Notes: generated by a model from the sequence alone, not told the origin. DNA of 64,000 nt from Neobacillus sp. CF12 (GCF_030348765.1 NZ_JAUCEU010000007.1:2536501-2600500); one strand, 5' to 3'; shown: positions 35,217-44,677, counted from the first letter of the stretch. Numbers and translations: made by a program.

Positions 35217-35939
35217 TTAAGCAATTGGATATTGTTGAACAAGTGGATGCAGAACGATCTCATCAATAAGCATATACTTTGGAGCAGAAGCCATATATAC
35301 CACAGCGTTTGCAATATCTTCCACCTTTAGCCAATCTTGTTTTTCTGGTAAACCTTGTGTAGATTCAGCAAAATACGTATCAACCATTCCTGGGTTAATG
35401 GTACCAACACGAATACCATATTCACGCACTTCTTGTGCAACTGAACCAGAAAAGCCTTGGACAGCATATTTTGTAGCCGTATAAGCGGCACCGTTTGGAA
35501 TGGTATATCTCGCAACATCAGAAGAAATGGTAATGATGGTACCAGATTTCCGCTCTTTCATGTGAGGCAAGACAGCTTTCGTAGCTAGAAAAACACCTTG
35601 TACATTTACTTCAAACACCTTTTTCCATTCTTCGAGTGAAACATCCTCTGTTAATTTAAAAAATCCAACGCCTGCATTATTCACTAACAAGTCAACTTGT
35701 CCATATTCATCAATGGTTTTCTTAACCACTTGATGTAAGTCTTCTTCCTTTGAGACATCAGCCTGAATTGGAAGTATATAAGCGAAACCTTTTTTCTTGA
35801 GTTCATCGGCAGTTTCAGATATTTGTGCTGAACTGCCAATGATCGCTAATTTCATTCCTTGCTCTGCAAGTTTTACAGCAATTTCTTTGCCAATTCCTCT
35901 GGATGCTCCGGTAACAATCGCTATTTGATTTTTTAGCAT
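35217..35939 (-). CDS. short-chain dehydrogenase/reductase
   Basis: A 240-residue classical SDR: cofactor motif TGASRGIG near 9-16, NNAG near 87, catalytic Ser in TISSDV near 139, and YTATK near 152-156. The Arg in the first motif and SSAQ after strand 2 suggest NADP(H) preference. It resembles 3-oxoacyl-ACP reductase-type proteins, but no fatty-acid genes are adjacent, so the substrate is open. GGAAGGATAGAAAAAC precedes the ATG. A MITE-like element has inserted right at its stop codon without altering the protein. Confidence 0.85.
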   Translation of the reverse strand: MLKNQIAIVTGASRGIGKEIAVKLAEQGMKLAIIGSSAQISETADELKKKGFAYILPIQADVSKEEDLHQVVKKTIDEYGQVDLLVNNAGVGFFKLTEDVSLEEWKKVFEVNVQGVFLATKAVLPHMKERKSGTIITISSDVARYTIPNGAAYTATKYAVQGFSGSVAQEVREYGIRVGTINPGMVDTYFAESTQGLPEKQDWLKVEDIANAVVYMASAPKYMLIDEIVLHPLVQQYPIA

Positions 35940-35986
35940 GTTTTTCTATCCTTCCGTGTTGAAGTTCTAAGAAGTTTTCTGAAAAA

Positions 35987-37732
35987 TTAGTTCCCAGATA
36001 CCATTTTGACTTTTTCTTCAACAAGATCCATAAAATTCTTTTCTATCTCGAGTAATTTGCTTCTGCTTTCCTCTAAACTTTTACTATTGACACCAAAATA
36101 GAATTTTACTTTTGGTTCTGTACCAGACGGTCTCAAGCAAACCCATGAACCATCTGTGAAGGTATATTTTAAGACATTTGATTTTGGTAAATCTATTTTG
36201 CTCTCACCACTAGCAGTTTGGCTAATTCCAGTTAGGTAATCCTCTGACATTGAAATCGTTAAATCACCAAGTTGCTTTATTGGTTCAGCACGGAAAGAAG
36301 CCAAAATGCGCTCAATCTGTTCCGCACCTTCTTTGCCTTTTAACGTTAACGATCTAAGACCTTCCTGATAATAACCATACTTTTCAAAAACTTGTAATAA
36401 CCCTTCATAAAGTGACATGCCTTGTTTCTTATAATAGGCACAAACTTCCACAGCCAAAATGGCTGCTTGGACAGCATCCTTATCCCTTGCAAAATCTCCA
36501 ATTAAATATCCATAGCTTTCCTCATAGCCAAATAAGAAAGTAAATTCTCCGGATTCTTCGTATTCCTTGATTTTCTCAGCAATAAACTTAAATCCAGTTA
36601 ATACATCAAAACTTTTTAATCCGTAGGATTCTGCAATTTTTCTGCCAATTTCTGAGGTAACAATCGTCTTAAGCACAGCCCCATTTGCAGGCAATGTACC
36701 TTTGCTCTTTTTCTGTGTAAGTATGTAATCTAATAATAATGCACCTGTTTGGTTTCCCGTTAAAACAACATACTTACCCTCATGGTTAAGGACAGCAATT
36801 CCTAAACGATCTGCATCTGGATCTGTTGCAATTAGAAGATCTGCACCAACTTTTTTACCATCCCGAATGGCTAATTCAAATGCTGCATGTTCCTCAGGAT
36901 TTGGGCTTTTCACGGTTGAAAACTCAGGATCTGGCAATTCCTGTTCCTTAACAACTGTAACATTGGTATAACCTAATGCTGATAATGCTTGGCGAACAGG
37001 TTTATTTGCTGTTCCATGCAAGGGAGTAAATACGATCTTTACATCGGTTTCTTTTGAAATGGAAGGATTCTCTGAAATCGTTTTTAGTTTTTCAATATAA
37101 GCTTGGTCAATCTCATCGCCTATTGTGTTAATTAACCCAAGTGCTCTGAGGTTCTCCTCCGTATCAACCTCTATCAATAATTCATTTTCTATTTCATTAA
37201 CTTTCGTAATTACCTCGTCGGCTGCGGCTGGAGGAAGTTGACCGCCGTCAGAGCCATATACTTTATATCCATTGTACTCTGGTGGATTATGGCTTGCTGT
37301 AATCACAATTCCGGAAAATGCATTTAGATGCCGTAAAGCAAATGATAGTTCAGGAGTTGGTCTTAACTCGTCAAACACATAGGTTTTAATCCCTTTTGTT
37401 GCAAGTGTTTTGGCTGCCTCCATACAAAATTCTGGAGATTTATGACGTGAATCGTAGGCAATTACCACACCACGTTGTTTCGCTTCACTACCTTGTTCGT
37501 CTATGTATGTAGCTAGTCCAGCAGAAGCTTTACGAACCGTATAGAGATTCATCCGATTGGTTCCTACCCCAATTTCACCTCGCATACCACCGGTACCAAA
37601 CTCAAGATTTTTATAAAAAACTTCTTCAAGTTGTTTTTCATCTTTTTTTATTTGCTCAAGTTGCTGCTTTAGTTCTTCATTTAAATTTGAAAACTCAATC
37701 CACCTATTTGCATTTTCTTTCCAATTCATCAT
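35987..37732 (-). CDS. pgcA: phosphoglucomutase PgcA
   Basis: This 581-residue enzyme interconverts glucose-1-phosphate and glucose-6-phosphate, feeding UDP-glucose for glucolipids and wall teichoic acid. Visible features are [12 protein letters not shown] near 40, the phospho-serine loop [13 protein letters not shown] near 145, metal loop TDPDADRLG near 303, sugar loop [10 protein letters not shown] near 400, and the C-terminal [11 protein letters not shown] near 540. Length equals that of B. subtilis PgcA (YhxB). GGAGG precedes ATG 37732 by 5 bases. The product could also supply sugar nucleotides for the polysaccharide operon at 49-55 kb. Confidence 0.94.
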   Translation of the reverse strand: MMNWKENANRWIEFSNLNEELKQQLEQIKKDEKQLEEVFYKNLEFGTGGMRGEIGVGTNRMNLYTVRKASAGLATYIDEQGSEAKQRGVVIAYDSRHKSPEFCMEAAKTLATKGIKTYVFDELRPTPELSFALRHLNAFSGIVITASHNPPEYNGYKVYGSDGGQLPPAAADEVITKVNEIENELLIEVDTEENLRALGLINTIGDEIDQAYIEKLKTISENPSISKETDVKIVFTPLHGTANKPVRQALSALGYTNVTVVKEQELPDPEFSTVKSPNPEEHAAFELAIRDGKKVGADLLIATDPDADRLGIAVLNHEGKYVVLTGNQTGALLLDYILTQKKSKGTLPANGAVLKTIVTSEIGRKIAESYGLKSFDVLTGFKFIAEKIKEYEESGEFTFLFGYEESYGYLIGDFARDKDAVQAAILAVEVCAYYKKQGMSLYEGLLQVFEKYGYYQEGLRSLTLKGKEGAEQIERILASFRAEPIKQLGDLTISMSEDYLTGISQTASGESKIDLPKSNVLKYTFTDGSWVCLRPSGTEPKVKFYFGVNSKSLEESRSKLLEIEKNFMDLVEEKVKMVSGN

Positions 37733-37839
37733 TTTATCCTCCTTATTTCTCCATATTAATATTGTTTGAATTTCCAATAAACTTACACCTTCTTTTTATT
37801 TTATATTTTAAATCTATAAGTTCAAGGATAATATAAAAA

Positions 37840-37863
37840 AAATGTCTGCATTTGCAGACATTT
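37840..37863 (-). terminator. terminator of yhcU
   Basis: AAATGTCTGCA/TGCAGACATTT perfect arms with a 2-base loop and a T-run on the minus strand, 11 bases after the yhcU stop. Confidence 0.85.
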
Positions 37864-37873
37864 TCTTTAGAAA

Positions 37874-38260
37874 CTATACAAGTAGTTCATTTGCGGCTTT
37901 GATATAAATACTAAACACACTGTTTTTCATATTTCTTGCTTCTACGAATTGTTCAAACTCAAACGGAAAGAAAAGACCAAATTCTTGTAGGTTGGCAACA
38001 TTTTTATTAAATAGTCCTGCATATTGCTCATCGAGAGTTGGTGACTCAAGTATGGAAACGACTGTTTGCATACTTGTCATCACTTGAAAAGCGTCCCTTA
38101 AGGTATTAAAGTCATCTGGTGTATGCAATACTTTTAATTGTTCAAACTCACTAATTTCCTTATCCGTAAAATAGAGTGGAAAAACAGTTGAATAGATATA
38201 CCTCACAAGTCCACAAATTTCTTCTTCCTGGCCTGGTGTAGAGGCAAAAACAATTTTCAC
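37874..38260 (-). CDS. yhcU: YhcU-like protein (DUF5365)
   Basis: A 128-residue soluble protein, beginning with GTG: VKIVFASTPGQEEEICGLVR, then YIYSTVFPLYFTDKEI, and ending YIKAANELLV. It matches YhcU of B. subtilis, which lies divergent from yhcT as here. No function is known. AAAGGTGGG lies 6 bases before GTG 38260. The open frame extends far upstream but without an ATG that has a binding site. Confidence 0.75.
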   Translation of the reverse strand: MKIVFASTPGQEEEICGLVRYIYSTVFPLYFTDKEISEFEQLKVLHTPDDFNTLRDAFQVMTSMQTVVSILESPTLDEQYAGLFNKNVANLQEFGLFFPFEFEQFVEARNMKNSVFSIYIKAANELLV

Positions 38261-38393
38261 TTGTAACCCACCTTTGCGATAACAATAATTTATCGTAATA
38301 TACATTAGAATAGCATAAATACGAGTAAATTTTGGGTGGTAATTATAACCACGCCTTAACTTTTGGAGGAATCTCGAAAATAAAGGAGTTAAA

Positions 38394-39311
38394 ATGCTAA
38401 AAACAACGCGAAAAGGCAATTGGATGGAAATTATTACACCAAATAGCTGGAATGGGAAAACAATTGAGGATATCTTTCGAACAGAATGGGAGGTCCCTAA
38501 GAAACTAACTCATTTATACAGGATGGAACATAACGTATTGGTAAATGGAAATAAAGCCAATTGGAAATTACCACTTAATATAGGTGATAAAGTACTAATT
38601 AAATTATCCGCTGAAGAGGAGTTAAAGAACACGCCCTATTTCTTCCATGATATTCAGGTACTATTTGAGGATGACCATGTGATTGTTTTTAATAAACCGG
38701 CATTTATGAACACCCATCCTAATGACGAAATGGATGAAAATACACTTTTACATGCTGCACAATTTTATCTGTACTCAAAGGGCGATCAAGTTGACATACG
38801 GCATGTACATCGCTTAGACAGAGATACTACAGGGGCGATCCTTTTTGCTAAACATGCATTGGCAGGTGCAATCTTAGACCGAATGCTTGAAAAACATGAA
38901 TTGAAGAGAACCTATATTGCCATTGTCCATGGCCACTTAAAAAAGCAGCAGGGGACTATACACGAGCCAATTGGGCGCGATCGGCACCACCCAACGAGAA
39001 GAAGAGTTTCTCCATCCGGTCAAGACGCTATTACACATTACCAATTAATAAAAGTTGAAAAAGGTCATTCCTATATAAAGTGCTGGCTTGAAACAGGGAG
39101 AACACATCAAATACGTGTACATTTAAGCCATATAGGAAATCCTTTAGTTGGTGACATATTATATGGAGGTAAACCGCTATTTAAAAGGCAGGCACTGCAT
39201 GCTGCAAAGTTAGAGTTTACTCATCCCATCACTGGCGAAGAAATTTGCTGCTACGCCCCATTTATTGACCAACCACCTATGTTTATAGGGATTGATGTAA
39301 ATAGCTTATGA
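38394..39311 (+). CDS. yhcT: RluA/RluD-family pseudouridine synthase YhcT
   Basis: The protein has 305 residues. A short S4-like N-terminal region (HLYRMEHNVLVNGNKANWKL) is followed by the synthase core with the catalytic Asp in HRLDRDTTGAILFAK near 138-146 and GRTHQIRVHLSHIGNPLVGD near 240. RluA-family enzymes isomerise uridines in rRNA or tRNA; the target site is unknown. AAAGGAG lies 5 bases before ATG 38394. The yhcU-yhcT arrangement is conserved. Confidence 0.88.
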   Translation: MLKTTRKGNWMEIITPNSWNGKTIEDIFRTEWEVPKKLTHLYRMEHNVLVNGNKANWKLPLNIGDKVLIKLSAEEELKNTPYFFHDIQVLFEDDHVIVFNKPAFMNTHPNDEMDENTLLHAAQFYLYSKGDQVDIRHVHRLDRDTTGAILFAKHALAGAILDRMLEKHELKRTYIAIVHGHLKKQQGTIHEPIGRDRHHPTRRRVSPSGQDAITHYQLIKVEKGHSYIKCWLETGRTHQIRVHLSHIGNPLVGDILYGGKPLFKRQALHAAKLEFTHPITGEEICCYAPFIDQPPMFIGIDVNSL

Positions 39312-39314
39312 GCC

Positions 39315-39355
39315 AAAAAGAGAGGCCTTCCCATTTTCGGGAGACCTCTTTTTTA
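39315..39355 (+). terminator. terminator of yhcT
   Basis: AAAAAGAGAGG and CCTCTTTTTT outer arms with TTCCC/GGGAG inner pairing and a T-run. Confidence 0.85.
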
Positions 39356-39613
39356 TTATCGATCAGCTTTTCTAAATGCCCTCATAATCAATGATAACAG
39401 GAAGACTAAAGCTACAGAACCGATAATCGCTGGGATAATAGCAAAATCGGCAACATTTGGCCCCCAATCTCCTAATAGTAATGTACCGAGCCATGCTCCA
39501 ACAAACCCAGCAATTATATTACCTATAATTCCACCTGGTATATCTCTTCCAACAATAAGACCAGCTAACCAGCCAATAACTCCACCTACGATTAATGCCC
39601 AAATGAAACTCAT
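39356..39613 (-). CDS. GlsB/YeaQ/YmgE-family small membrane protein
   Basis: An 85-residue protein with three hydrophobic segments and the family signature VGGVIGWLAGLIVGRDIPGG followed by NIIAGFVGAWLG. These transglycosylase-associated-type proteins are small stress-linked membrane proteins of unknown mechanism. AAAAAGGAGTG precedes the ATG at 39613. The gene is convergent with yhcT. Confidence 0.88.
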   Translation of the reverse strand: MSFIWALIVGGVIGWLAGLIVGRDIPGGIIGNIIAGFVGAWLGTLLLGDWGPNVADFAIIPAIIGSVALVFLLSLIMRAFRKADR

Positions 39614-39938
39614 TTAGAACACTCCTTTTTTGTAATGATTCTTAGATCACACGGTTTCTATCTGATAAATATTGCTGCCGTGTAACCATTAAAGTACCCA
39701 TTTTCTTTTATTTCATTCATAGGAATGTACTCAGTCTGATAATATACATAATACTTTTGGCTTTCGGAAACATTAAAAAAATAATTAAAAGTAAATATCA
39801 TATGCCTATTTTCTGAATTTTCTTTTGTTAAGTTTTTGTAAATTAGGTTAACTTTTTGTGTTTTTTCGGTATATTTTCGATACAATGTTTTCCGTTAGTA
39901 TAAAAACTTTTTACATACTATTTAGGGGGATTTAAAAA
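39614..39938. other. 325-bp AT-rich gap with no supported gene
   Basis: The only reading frame (minus strand, 39658-39885) lacks a ribosome binding site and a recognisable family. I see no hairpin with a T-run and no confident promoter. It separates the GlsB-like gene from the phosphate transport pair. Confidence 0.5.
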
Positions 39939-40553
39939 ATGGCAAAAAAGGTTGATAAATTTTCTGCTCTATTAAGTAATATTTCTTCTAACTTAAAGGA
40001 AGGAGCAAATTACTTTGCCGATTATAAATTAAAAAACATTAGCGATCTGAAGATCTTCTCAGAAAAGATGAAAGAGATTGAAACAAAGGGCGATACATAT
40101 ATTCATGAAGTAATTAAACAACTAAATGATGCATTTATTACTCCAATTGAACGTGAAGATATTCTCCATCTAGCAAACAGTATGGATGATGTGTTAGACG
40201 GCCTAGAAGCAACAGCTGCATTATTTGAAATGTATTCCATCACACAGGCAGATGATTTTATGCTTCAATTTGTTGCTGCAATAAAATCAAGTGTCCATGA
40301 AATTGATAAAGCAATGGTACTCTTATCAAACAAAAAGCTTCCACAGATGAGGGAACATGCTATAAAAATAAAAGATTACGAATCAAAATGCGATAATATC
40401 CTTCGTCAATCGATTAAGCATTTATTCACAGTCGAAAAAGATCCAATTCGAATTATTCAATACAAAGAAATATACGAAAATCTTGAGGATATTGCTGACA
40501 GTTGCCAATCTGTTGCGAATACACTTGAAACCATCATTATGAAAAATGCATAA
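39939..40553 (+). CDS. DUF47 (PhoU-like) Pit accessory protein
   Basis: The 204 residues are all helical (METKGDTYIHEVIKQLNDAF, ITPIEREDILHLANSMDDVL, DYESKCDNILRQSIKHLF), matching the DUF47/YkaA family related to PhoU. Such proteins are encoded with Pit-type phosphate carriers and probably regulate them, with metal-binding E/D clusters on the helices. AGGGGGA precedes the ATG, and the pit gene follows after 11 bases, so the two form an operon as ykaA and pit do in B. subtilis. Confidence 0.88.
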   Translation: MAKKVDKFSALLSNISSNLKEGANYFADYKLKNISDLKIFSEKMKEIETKGDTYIHEVIKQLNDAFITPIEREDILHLANSMDDVLDGLEATAALFEMYSITQADDFMLQFVAAIKSSVHEIDKAMVLLSNKKLPQMREHAIKIKDYESKCDNILRQSIKHLFTVEKDPIRIIQYKEIYENLEDIADSCQSVANTLETIIMKNA

Positions 40554-40564
40554 GGAGCAAACAA

Positions 40565-41557
40565 ATGGAAATTTTAATTATTTTAGTTGTTATTGGTGCC
40601 CTTGCATTTGACTTTATTAATGGGTTCCATGATACCGCAAACTCGATTGCAACCTCTGTTTCTACAAAGGCACTAAGACCACGCCAGGCGATTCTCTTAG
40701 CGGCAATCATGAACTTTGTAGGGGCCATGACGTTTACGGGTGTAGCTAAATCAATTTCTAAGGATATTGTTGATCCTTTTACGCTTGAAAATGGGTCGGT
40801 AGTTATTCTAGCAGCACTAATTGCAGCTATTTTTTGGAACCTATTAACATGGTATTACGGAATTCCGAGCAGTTCTTCTCATGCAATCATTGGGTCGATT
40901 GCGGGAGCAGCCTTGGCTTCAGCAGGTTTTGGAGCACTAAATTACACTGGCTTTTTGAAGATCCTTCAAGCCCTCATTATTTCACCTATATTAGCATTTG
41001 CGGTTGGTTATATTGTGTACAGTATTTTTAAAGTGGTTTTTAAGAATGCAAATTTAGCAAAGACCAATCGGAATTTTCGTTTTATGCAAATAGCTACTGC
41101 CGCCCTGCAGTCCTATTCACATGGAACGAATGATGCCCAAAAAGCAATGGGGATTATCACGATGGCTTTAATTGCTAATGGTTACCTTGGCAGTAATGCT
41201 GAAGTTCCGTTTTGGGTACAGTTCTCCTGTGCGCTGGCAATGGGATTAGGTACATCTGTCGGAGGATGGAAGATTATTAAAACCGTTGGTGGTAAGATTA
41301 TGAAAATTAGACCCATTAATGGTGTGGCAGCAGATTTAACTGGTGCAGCAGTAATATTTGGAGCAACTTTCTTACATGTTCCTGTTAGTACCACACATGT
41401 TATTTCTTCAGGAATTTTAGGGGTTGGAGCTTCACACCGCCTAAAGGGCGTTAAATGGGACACTGCTCAAAGAATGCTCATTACTTGGGTAATTACACTC
41501 CCTATTTCAGCAGGTATCGCGGCAATTTCTTATTTCATTTTAAATCTTTTCTTTTAA
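40565..41557 (+). CDS. pit: Pit-family inorganic phosphate transporter
   Basis: A 330-residue membrane protein with about 10 helices and the two inverted PHO4 repeats: GALAFDFINGFHDTANSIAT near 12-31 and YSHGTNDAQKAMG near 180-192. These motifs bind phosphate and cation (H+ or Na+, or metal-phosphate complexes). It is low-affinity phosphate uptake, presumably tuned by the DUF47 partner encoded just upstream. AAGGAGC precedes the ATG. A terminator follows. Confidence 0.92.
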   Translation: MEILIILVVIGALAFDFINGFHDTANSIATSVSTKALRPRQAILLAAIMNFVGAMTFTGVAKSISKDIVDPFTLENGSVVILAALIAAIFWNLLTWYYGIPSSSSHAIIGSIAGAALASAGFGALNYTGFLKILQALIISPILAFAVGYIVYSIFKVVFKNANLAKTNRNFRFMQIATAALQSYSHGTNDAQKAMGIITMALIANGYLGSNAEVPFWVQFSCALAMGLGTSVGGWKIIKTVGGKIMKIRPINGVAADLTGAAVIFGATFLHVPVSTTHVISSGILGVGASHRLKGVKWDTAQRMLITWVITLPISAGIAAISYFILNLFF

Positions 41558-41570
41558 ATAACCTTGTAAG

Positions 41571-41598
41571 GAGGATGGATTTCCCATCCTCTTTTTTA
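41571..41598 (+). terminator. terminator of the phosphate transport operon
   Basis: GAGGATGG/CCATCCTC arms, short loop, TTTTTTATTTTTT tail. Confidence 0.88.
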
Positions 41599-41667
41599 TT
41601 TTTTCTACTTCTAAATTACATTCATTTTCATACTTTTTAGGTAGGGACAAGTTTGGGGTGATTTTAA

Positions 41668-42243
41668 GTGAGACAAAAGATTATTGCAATGCTCATTGGC
41701 AGTTTATTATTAAGCCTAGGGGTTAATGGTTTTTTAGTACCTTATCATTTGCTTGATGGCGGCGTAATAGGGTTAGGGTTAATCATTCACTATTTTTACG
41801 GATGGCCTACTGGACTTAGTATGATTGTATTAAGTCTCCCACTCTATATCTTGGCATGGTTCTTTGAAAGACGTTATTTTTACTATAGTTTGCATGGATT
41901 AATCATCTCTTCTTTTTGTATTGACTTGCTTTCATTTATCAATGGAAAAATACAGGTTGGCATATTACCAAGTACTGTAATAGGCGGCATGCTCGTAGGA
42001 GTGGGAATAGGACTAATGCTTCGCTATGAAACGAGTACGGGTGGAACCGACTTACTGGCCCAGATACTTACTAAATTTACTTCTGTTAATATAGGTATCA
42101 TTATTTTTTTGATTGATGGTCTTGTCATTACTAGCGGGATTCAAGTGGTGGGATTAGAAAAATTCTTTTATTCTCTATTAACCATTATTTGTGTTGGTTT
42201 AATGACTTCTTTAACAGTAATAAAAAGACCAGAAACTTATTAA
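41668..42243 (+). CDS. YitT-family membrane protein
   Basis: The protein has 191 residues and five to six membrane helices; LLLSLGVNGFLVPYHLLDGG near 13-32 and YETSTGGTDLLAQIL near 124-138 are the YitT (DUF161) signatures. It lacks the C-terminal DUF2179 domain of full-length YitT proteins, so it is the short form. Function is unknown. GTG 41668 follows GGGGTGATTTTAA. It is convergent with an orphan T-box leader on the other strand. Confidence 0.83.
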   Translation: MRQKIIAMLIGSLLLSLGVNGFLVPYHLLDGGVIGLGLIIHYFYGWPTGLSMIVLSLPLYILAWFFERRYFYYSLHGLIISSFCIDLLSFINGKIQVGILPSTVIGGMLVGVGIGLMLRYETSTGGTDLLAQILTKFTSVNIGIIIFLIDGLVITSGIQVVGLEKFFYSLLTIICVGLMTSLTVIKRPETY

Positions 42244-42245
42244 TG

Positions 42246-42430
42246 TAAACAAAAAATCCCATCTCATTAAGAGACGAGATTGAAACTCGCGGTACCACTC
42301 TTGTTTAATAAATGTTTGAATAACACTTTACTACCCTCTACAAACGTACATTAATACGTTGTCCTTGTAACGGTGGAATCCGATTATGGACTTCTGCTCA
42401 TTCTGTTTAAGAATTACAGCGTCCACGAAA
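42246..42430 (-). promoter_or_regulatory. T-box leader (3' half) with terminator, no gene downstream
   Basis: On the minus strand the T-box core AGAGTGGTACCGCG (42285-42298) is followed by a terminator hairpin AATCTCGTCTC/GAGATGGGATT with TTTTTTG (42250-42275). Upstream CACCGTTAC and the AACGTA...TACGTT pairing fit T-box stem III. A clear stem I with specifier loop is not evident. Directly after the terminator lies the 3' end of the oppositely oriented YitT gene, so no amino-acid gene is in position to be controlled. Confidence 0.7.
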
Positions 42431-42432
42431 AC

Positions 42433-42457
42433 CATGAAAACCATGAAAACCATGATT
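42433..42457. repeat. three 9-bp tandem copies of GAAAACCAT
   Basis: GAAAACCAT occurs almost perfectly three times between the ArsR-like gene stop and the T-box remnant. It could mark slipped replication at a rearrangement junction. Confidence 0.7.
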
Positions 42458-43377
42458 TAGTTTGTATGATAGCTAACTTTCATAACTAACCCTTGTTTAT
42501 AGTTTCCAAATTTTTGTCCAAATAAATTTAACCCACCAGCATTTTTGGCATTTTCTTTTACACCTATTCGAACAGGGAAATATGGTAAGGATTCTAATGA
42601 CAAATCTTTTAAAGTAATGTTAGATATTTTCTTATTATCAAGATAGGACCCACTTTGTTCTACTTTCCAATACTTCAATTCACCGTATTGGGTACTCGAT
42701 GTTTTTCTCCAAACTGGAGTATATAAACCTCTTTCTCCTCCAAAGTCACTAAGGCATGTCCAAGTACCAATTTCAATATTGTTCACCCAAATCGTGATAT
42801 CAGAAGGCCAATCCTCGCGATGATATGGTGCTTCGGAGCAAGCTTCAGTTGAGATGACTAATTCTTTGATTACTGCGTTTAAAGGTAAACGGTTTGGGAA
42901 TCGATATTCTATGTACCCTTTACGAAACCATAACAATTGAGCATGTCTTTTATTGGGCTCAAAAAAAATTCGAGGATTATCTAATGGGCCTATATAACCA
43001 TTTTCATCTGCCAAACCACATGTGGGTTCGACCTGACAATCAACATAGTCGCCAATTGGTAAATCAATGATATAATGGTCTTCCTGGTTTGCCGGTTCCA
43101 CTGGACTTAAATTCACTATGATATTGTCGTATTTTTTTGAACTAACCTTTTGGTTGCCATGTCCTGGTATTATTTCAGTTGTTATAATCCCTGAATCCTG
43201 TAGTTTTTGAATATTGACAGCAGTTGTTGAAAAGGGAAGTTTTAGTTTTTCAGAAATTTCGTTTACGTTTAATGGTCCGTGATTCAAAGCACGTAGAATA
43301 TTTAATCGTTGTTCATTTGATAAAGCCTTAAAAACTTTCAGTCCCTCATCATCTATAGAAACTTTTAAGTCTCTCAT
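42457..43377 (-). CDS. ArsR-type regulator with large unidentified C-terminal domain
   Basis: This 306-residue protein starts with a winged HTH (about 8-80): GLKVFKALSNEQRLNILRAL, then VNEISEKLKLPFSTTAVNIQKLQ. The remaining 225 residues are beta-rich and Trp-rich (RLPLNAVIKELVISTEACSE, DWPSDITIWVNNIEIGTWTC, FPVRIGVKENAKNAGG) and read like a jelly-roll carbohydrate-binding fold, which would be unusual for ArsR. GGAAGGAG supports ATG 43377. It ends the sugar operon, so it probably senses the transported sugar. Confidence 0.72.
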   Translation of the reverse strand: MRDLKVSIDDEGLKVFKALSNEQRLNILRALNHGPLNVNEISEKLKLPFSTTAVNIQKLQDSGIITTEIIPGHGNQKVSSKKYDNIIVNLSPVEPANQEDHYIIDLPIGDYVDCQVEPTCGLADENGYIGPLDNPRIFFEPNKRHAQLLWFRKGYIEYRFPNRLPLNAVIKELVISTEACSEAPYHREDWPSDITIWVNNIEIGTWTCLSDFGGERGLYTPVWRKTSSTQYGELKYWKVEQSGSYLDNKKISNITLKDLSLESLPYFPVRIGVKENAKNAGGLNLFGQKFGNYKQGLVMKVSYHTN

Positions 43378-43490
43378 ATATGGCTCCTTCCTAAAAAAGG
43401 AATGAAGGTTACTACTAGAGTAGCGCTTCAATCCTTTTTATTTTATTTCTTATCTGTCAGCTTAAAAAAGCAGAAATATGATAATTAAGT

Positions 43491-44651
43491 TCACTTTGAC
43501 AGGGTCTTCTTTGTATTCATTTTAACAGACCACCCCTCAGATTCAACAACCTTTAAAAAATAGGAATCGTCTAATTTTAATCCAAATCCAGGTAAATTAG
43601 GAATGGAAACCTTTCCTGCCCTAACCCTATAAGCTGTATCATCTATTCCATGGATGTTCATTTCATCCCACTCAATAAATAAAAATCCATTTATATTTGG
43701 TGCTAAATGTCCAAGTGCAAAGTTGCCAAATGAACCACCATAGTTATGTGGTGCTGTTTTAATCTTACATTGATCTAATTCTGCTCCAAGTTCCAACCAT
43801 TTATGAAAACCATAAGATCGAATATCATACTGAATGGCGTCGATTAGTCCTTCCTTGGCCCAGTCTACTAGGTATGGAGAGGCATCTCCTTCTCCATCAA
43901 CAACCATGATATTTAAGTTTTGTTTATCTAACCATAATTTTAAGTCCTTTAAGTATTCAGGGTCCTCATGAAACGGCTCCTCTATCCAGGTTAACTTAGT
44001 ATCAGCTGTTGCAGCAAGTATTTCTTTGGTTAAATTCAGATTATAGCCATTATTTGCATCAATCATGATTTTCGCATCAGGACCTACTGCTTCCCGAACA
44101 CCTTTAATAATGGCAATATCACGATTTTTACCTTCTTCTAGAGGCATGTGCATGGCACCTCTACCTACTTTTATCTTAAAATGACGATGACCCTTTCTAA
44201 ACCCTTCTAACGCATGTGACTGCATTAACTTAACTGCCTCTTGATCACTGTCGAGATGAAGATCATCAAAGTATAAGGATGTATCATAACAAGGTACAGA
44301 ATAGTTTGAAGTTTTTAAGCCTGATATTATTTCATAAACAGGCATTCTTGTAGCCTGCCCGATCCAATCCAACAACGGAAACTCAACTGAATAGTAGTTT
44401 TCTTTAACTCTTCCCCCGTCAGTAAACAAATCTCCTACGGTTAGACCAATTATTCTCTCTGCACTCTCCTTTGTAATTCGAGACCACCCAAAACCTTGTA
44501 GCCCACCAATTGTAATTCGTACAATATCAATAGGTATTTCACATCCATGAACGCCTAATCTAGCATTACATCCTGCAGGACGAGGACGTATTCCGGTTAA
44601 CCTTGCCCATTCAATTTTTTCTACCTTCCAATTTTTATTTATATTTTCCAT
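43491..44651 (-). CDS. enolase-superfamily dehydratase/epimerase (mandelate racemase group)
   Basis: The protein has 386 residues with an N-terminal capping domain and a C-terminal barrel. The catalytic KxK is in FKIKVGRG near 158, metal ligand Asp in IDANNGY near 197, Glu in WIEEPF near 223, a third acidic DGEGD near 250, and a His in TAPHNYG near 301. The group dehydrates or racemises sugar acids or related carboxylates by abstracting an alpha proton. The third ligand context (VVDGEG) is not the usual IAxGE, so the exact subgroup is open. Placement downstream of an ABC importer suggests catabolism of the imported compound. Confidence 0.8.
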   Translation of the reverse strand: MENINKNWKVEKIEWARLTGIRPRPAGCNARLGVHGCEIPIDIVRITIGGLQGFGWSRITKESAERIIGLTVGDLFTDGGRVKENYYSVEFPLLDWIGQATRMPVYEIISGLKTSNYSVPCYDTSLYFDDLHLDSDQEAVKLMQSHALEGFRKGHRHFKIKVGRGAMHMPLEEGKNRDIAIIKGVREAVGPDAKIMIDANNGYNLNLTKEILAATADTKLTWIEEPFHEDPEYLKDLKLWLDKQNLNIMVVDGEGDASPYLVDWAKEGLIDAIQYDIRSYGFHKWLELGAELDQCKIKTAPHNYGGSFGNFALGHLAPNINGFLFIEWDEMNIHGIDDTAYRVRAGKVSIPNLPGFGLKLDDSYFLKVVESEGWSVKMNTKKTLSK

Positions 44652-44677
44652 TGATTCTCTCCCCTTTTGAATTTGAT

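Noticed and set aside
35034..35330. 98-codon plus-strand ORF
   Set aside because: It lies almost wholly inside the MITE-like element and the antisense of the SDR gene; low-complexity palindromic translation.
39658..39885. 75-codon minus-strand ORF
   Set aside because: Starts with TTG without a ribosome binding site, composition is AT-driven, and there is no family resemblance; part could be a real short peptide but I cannot support it.
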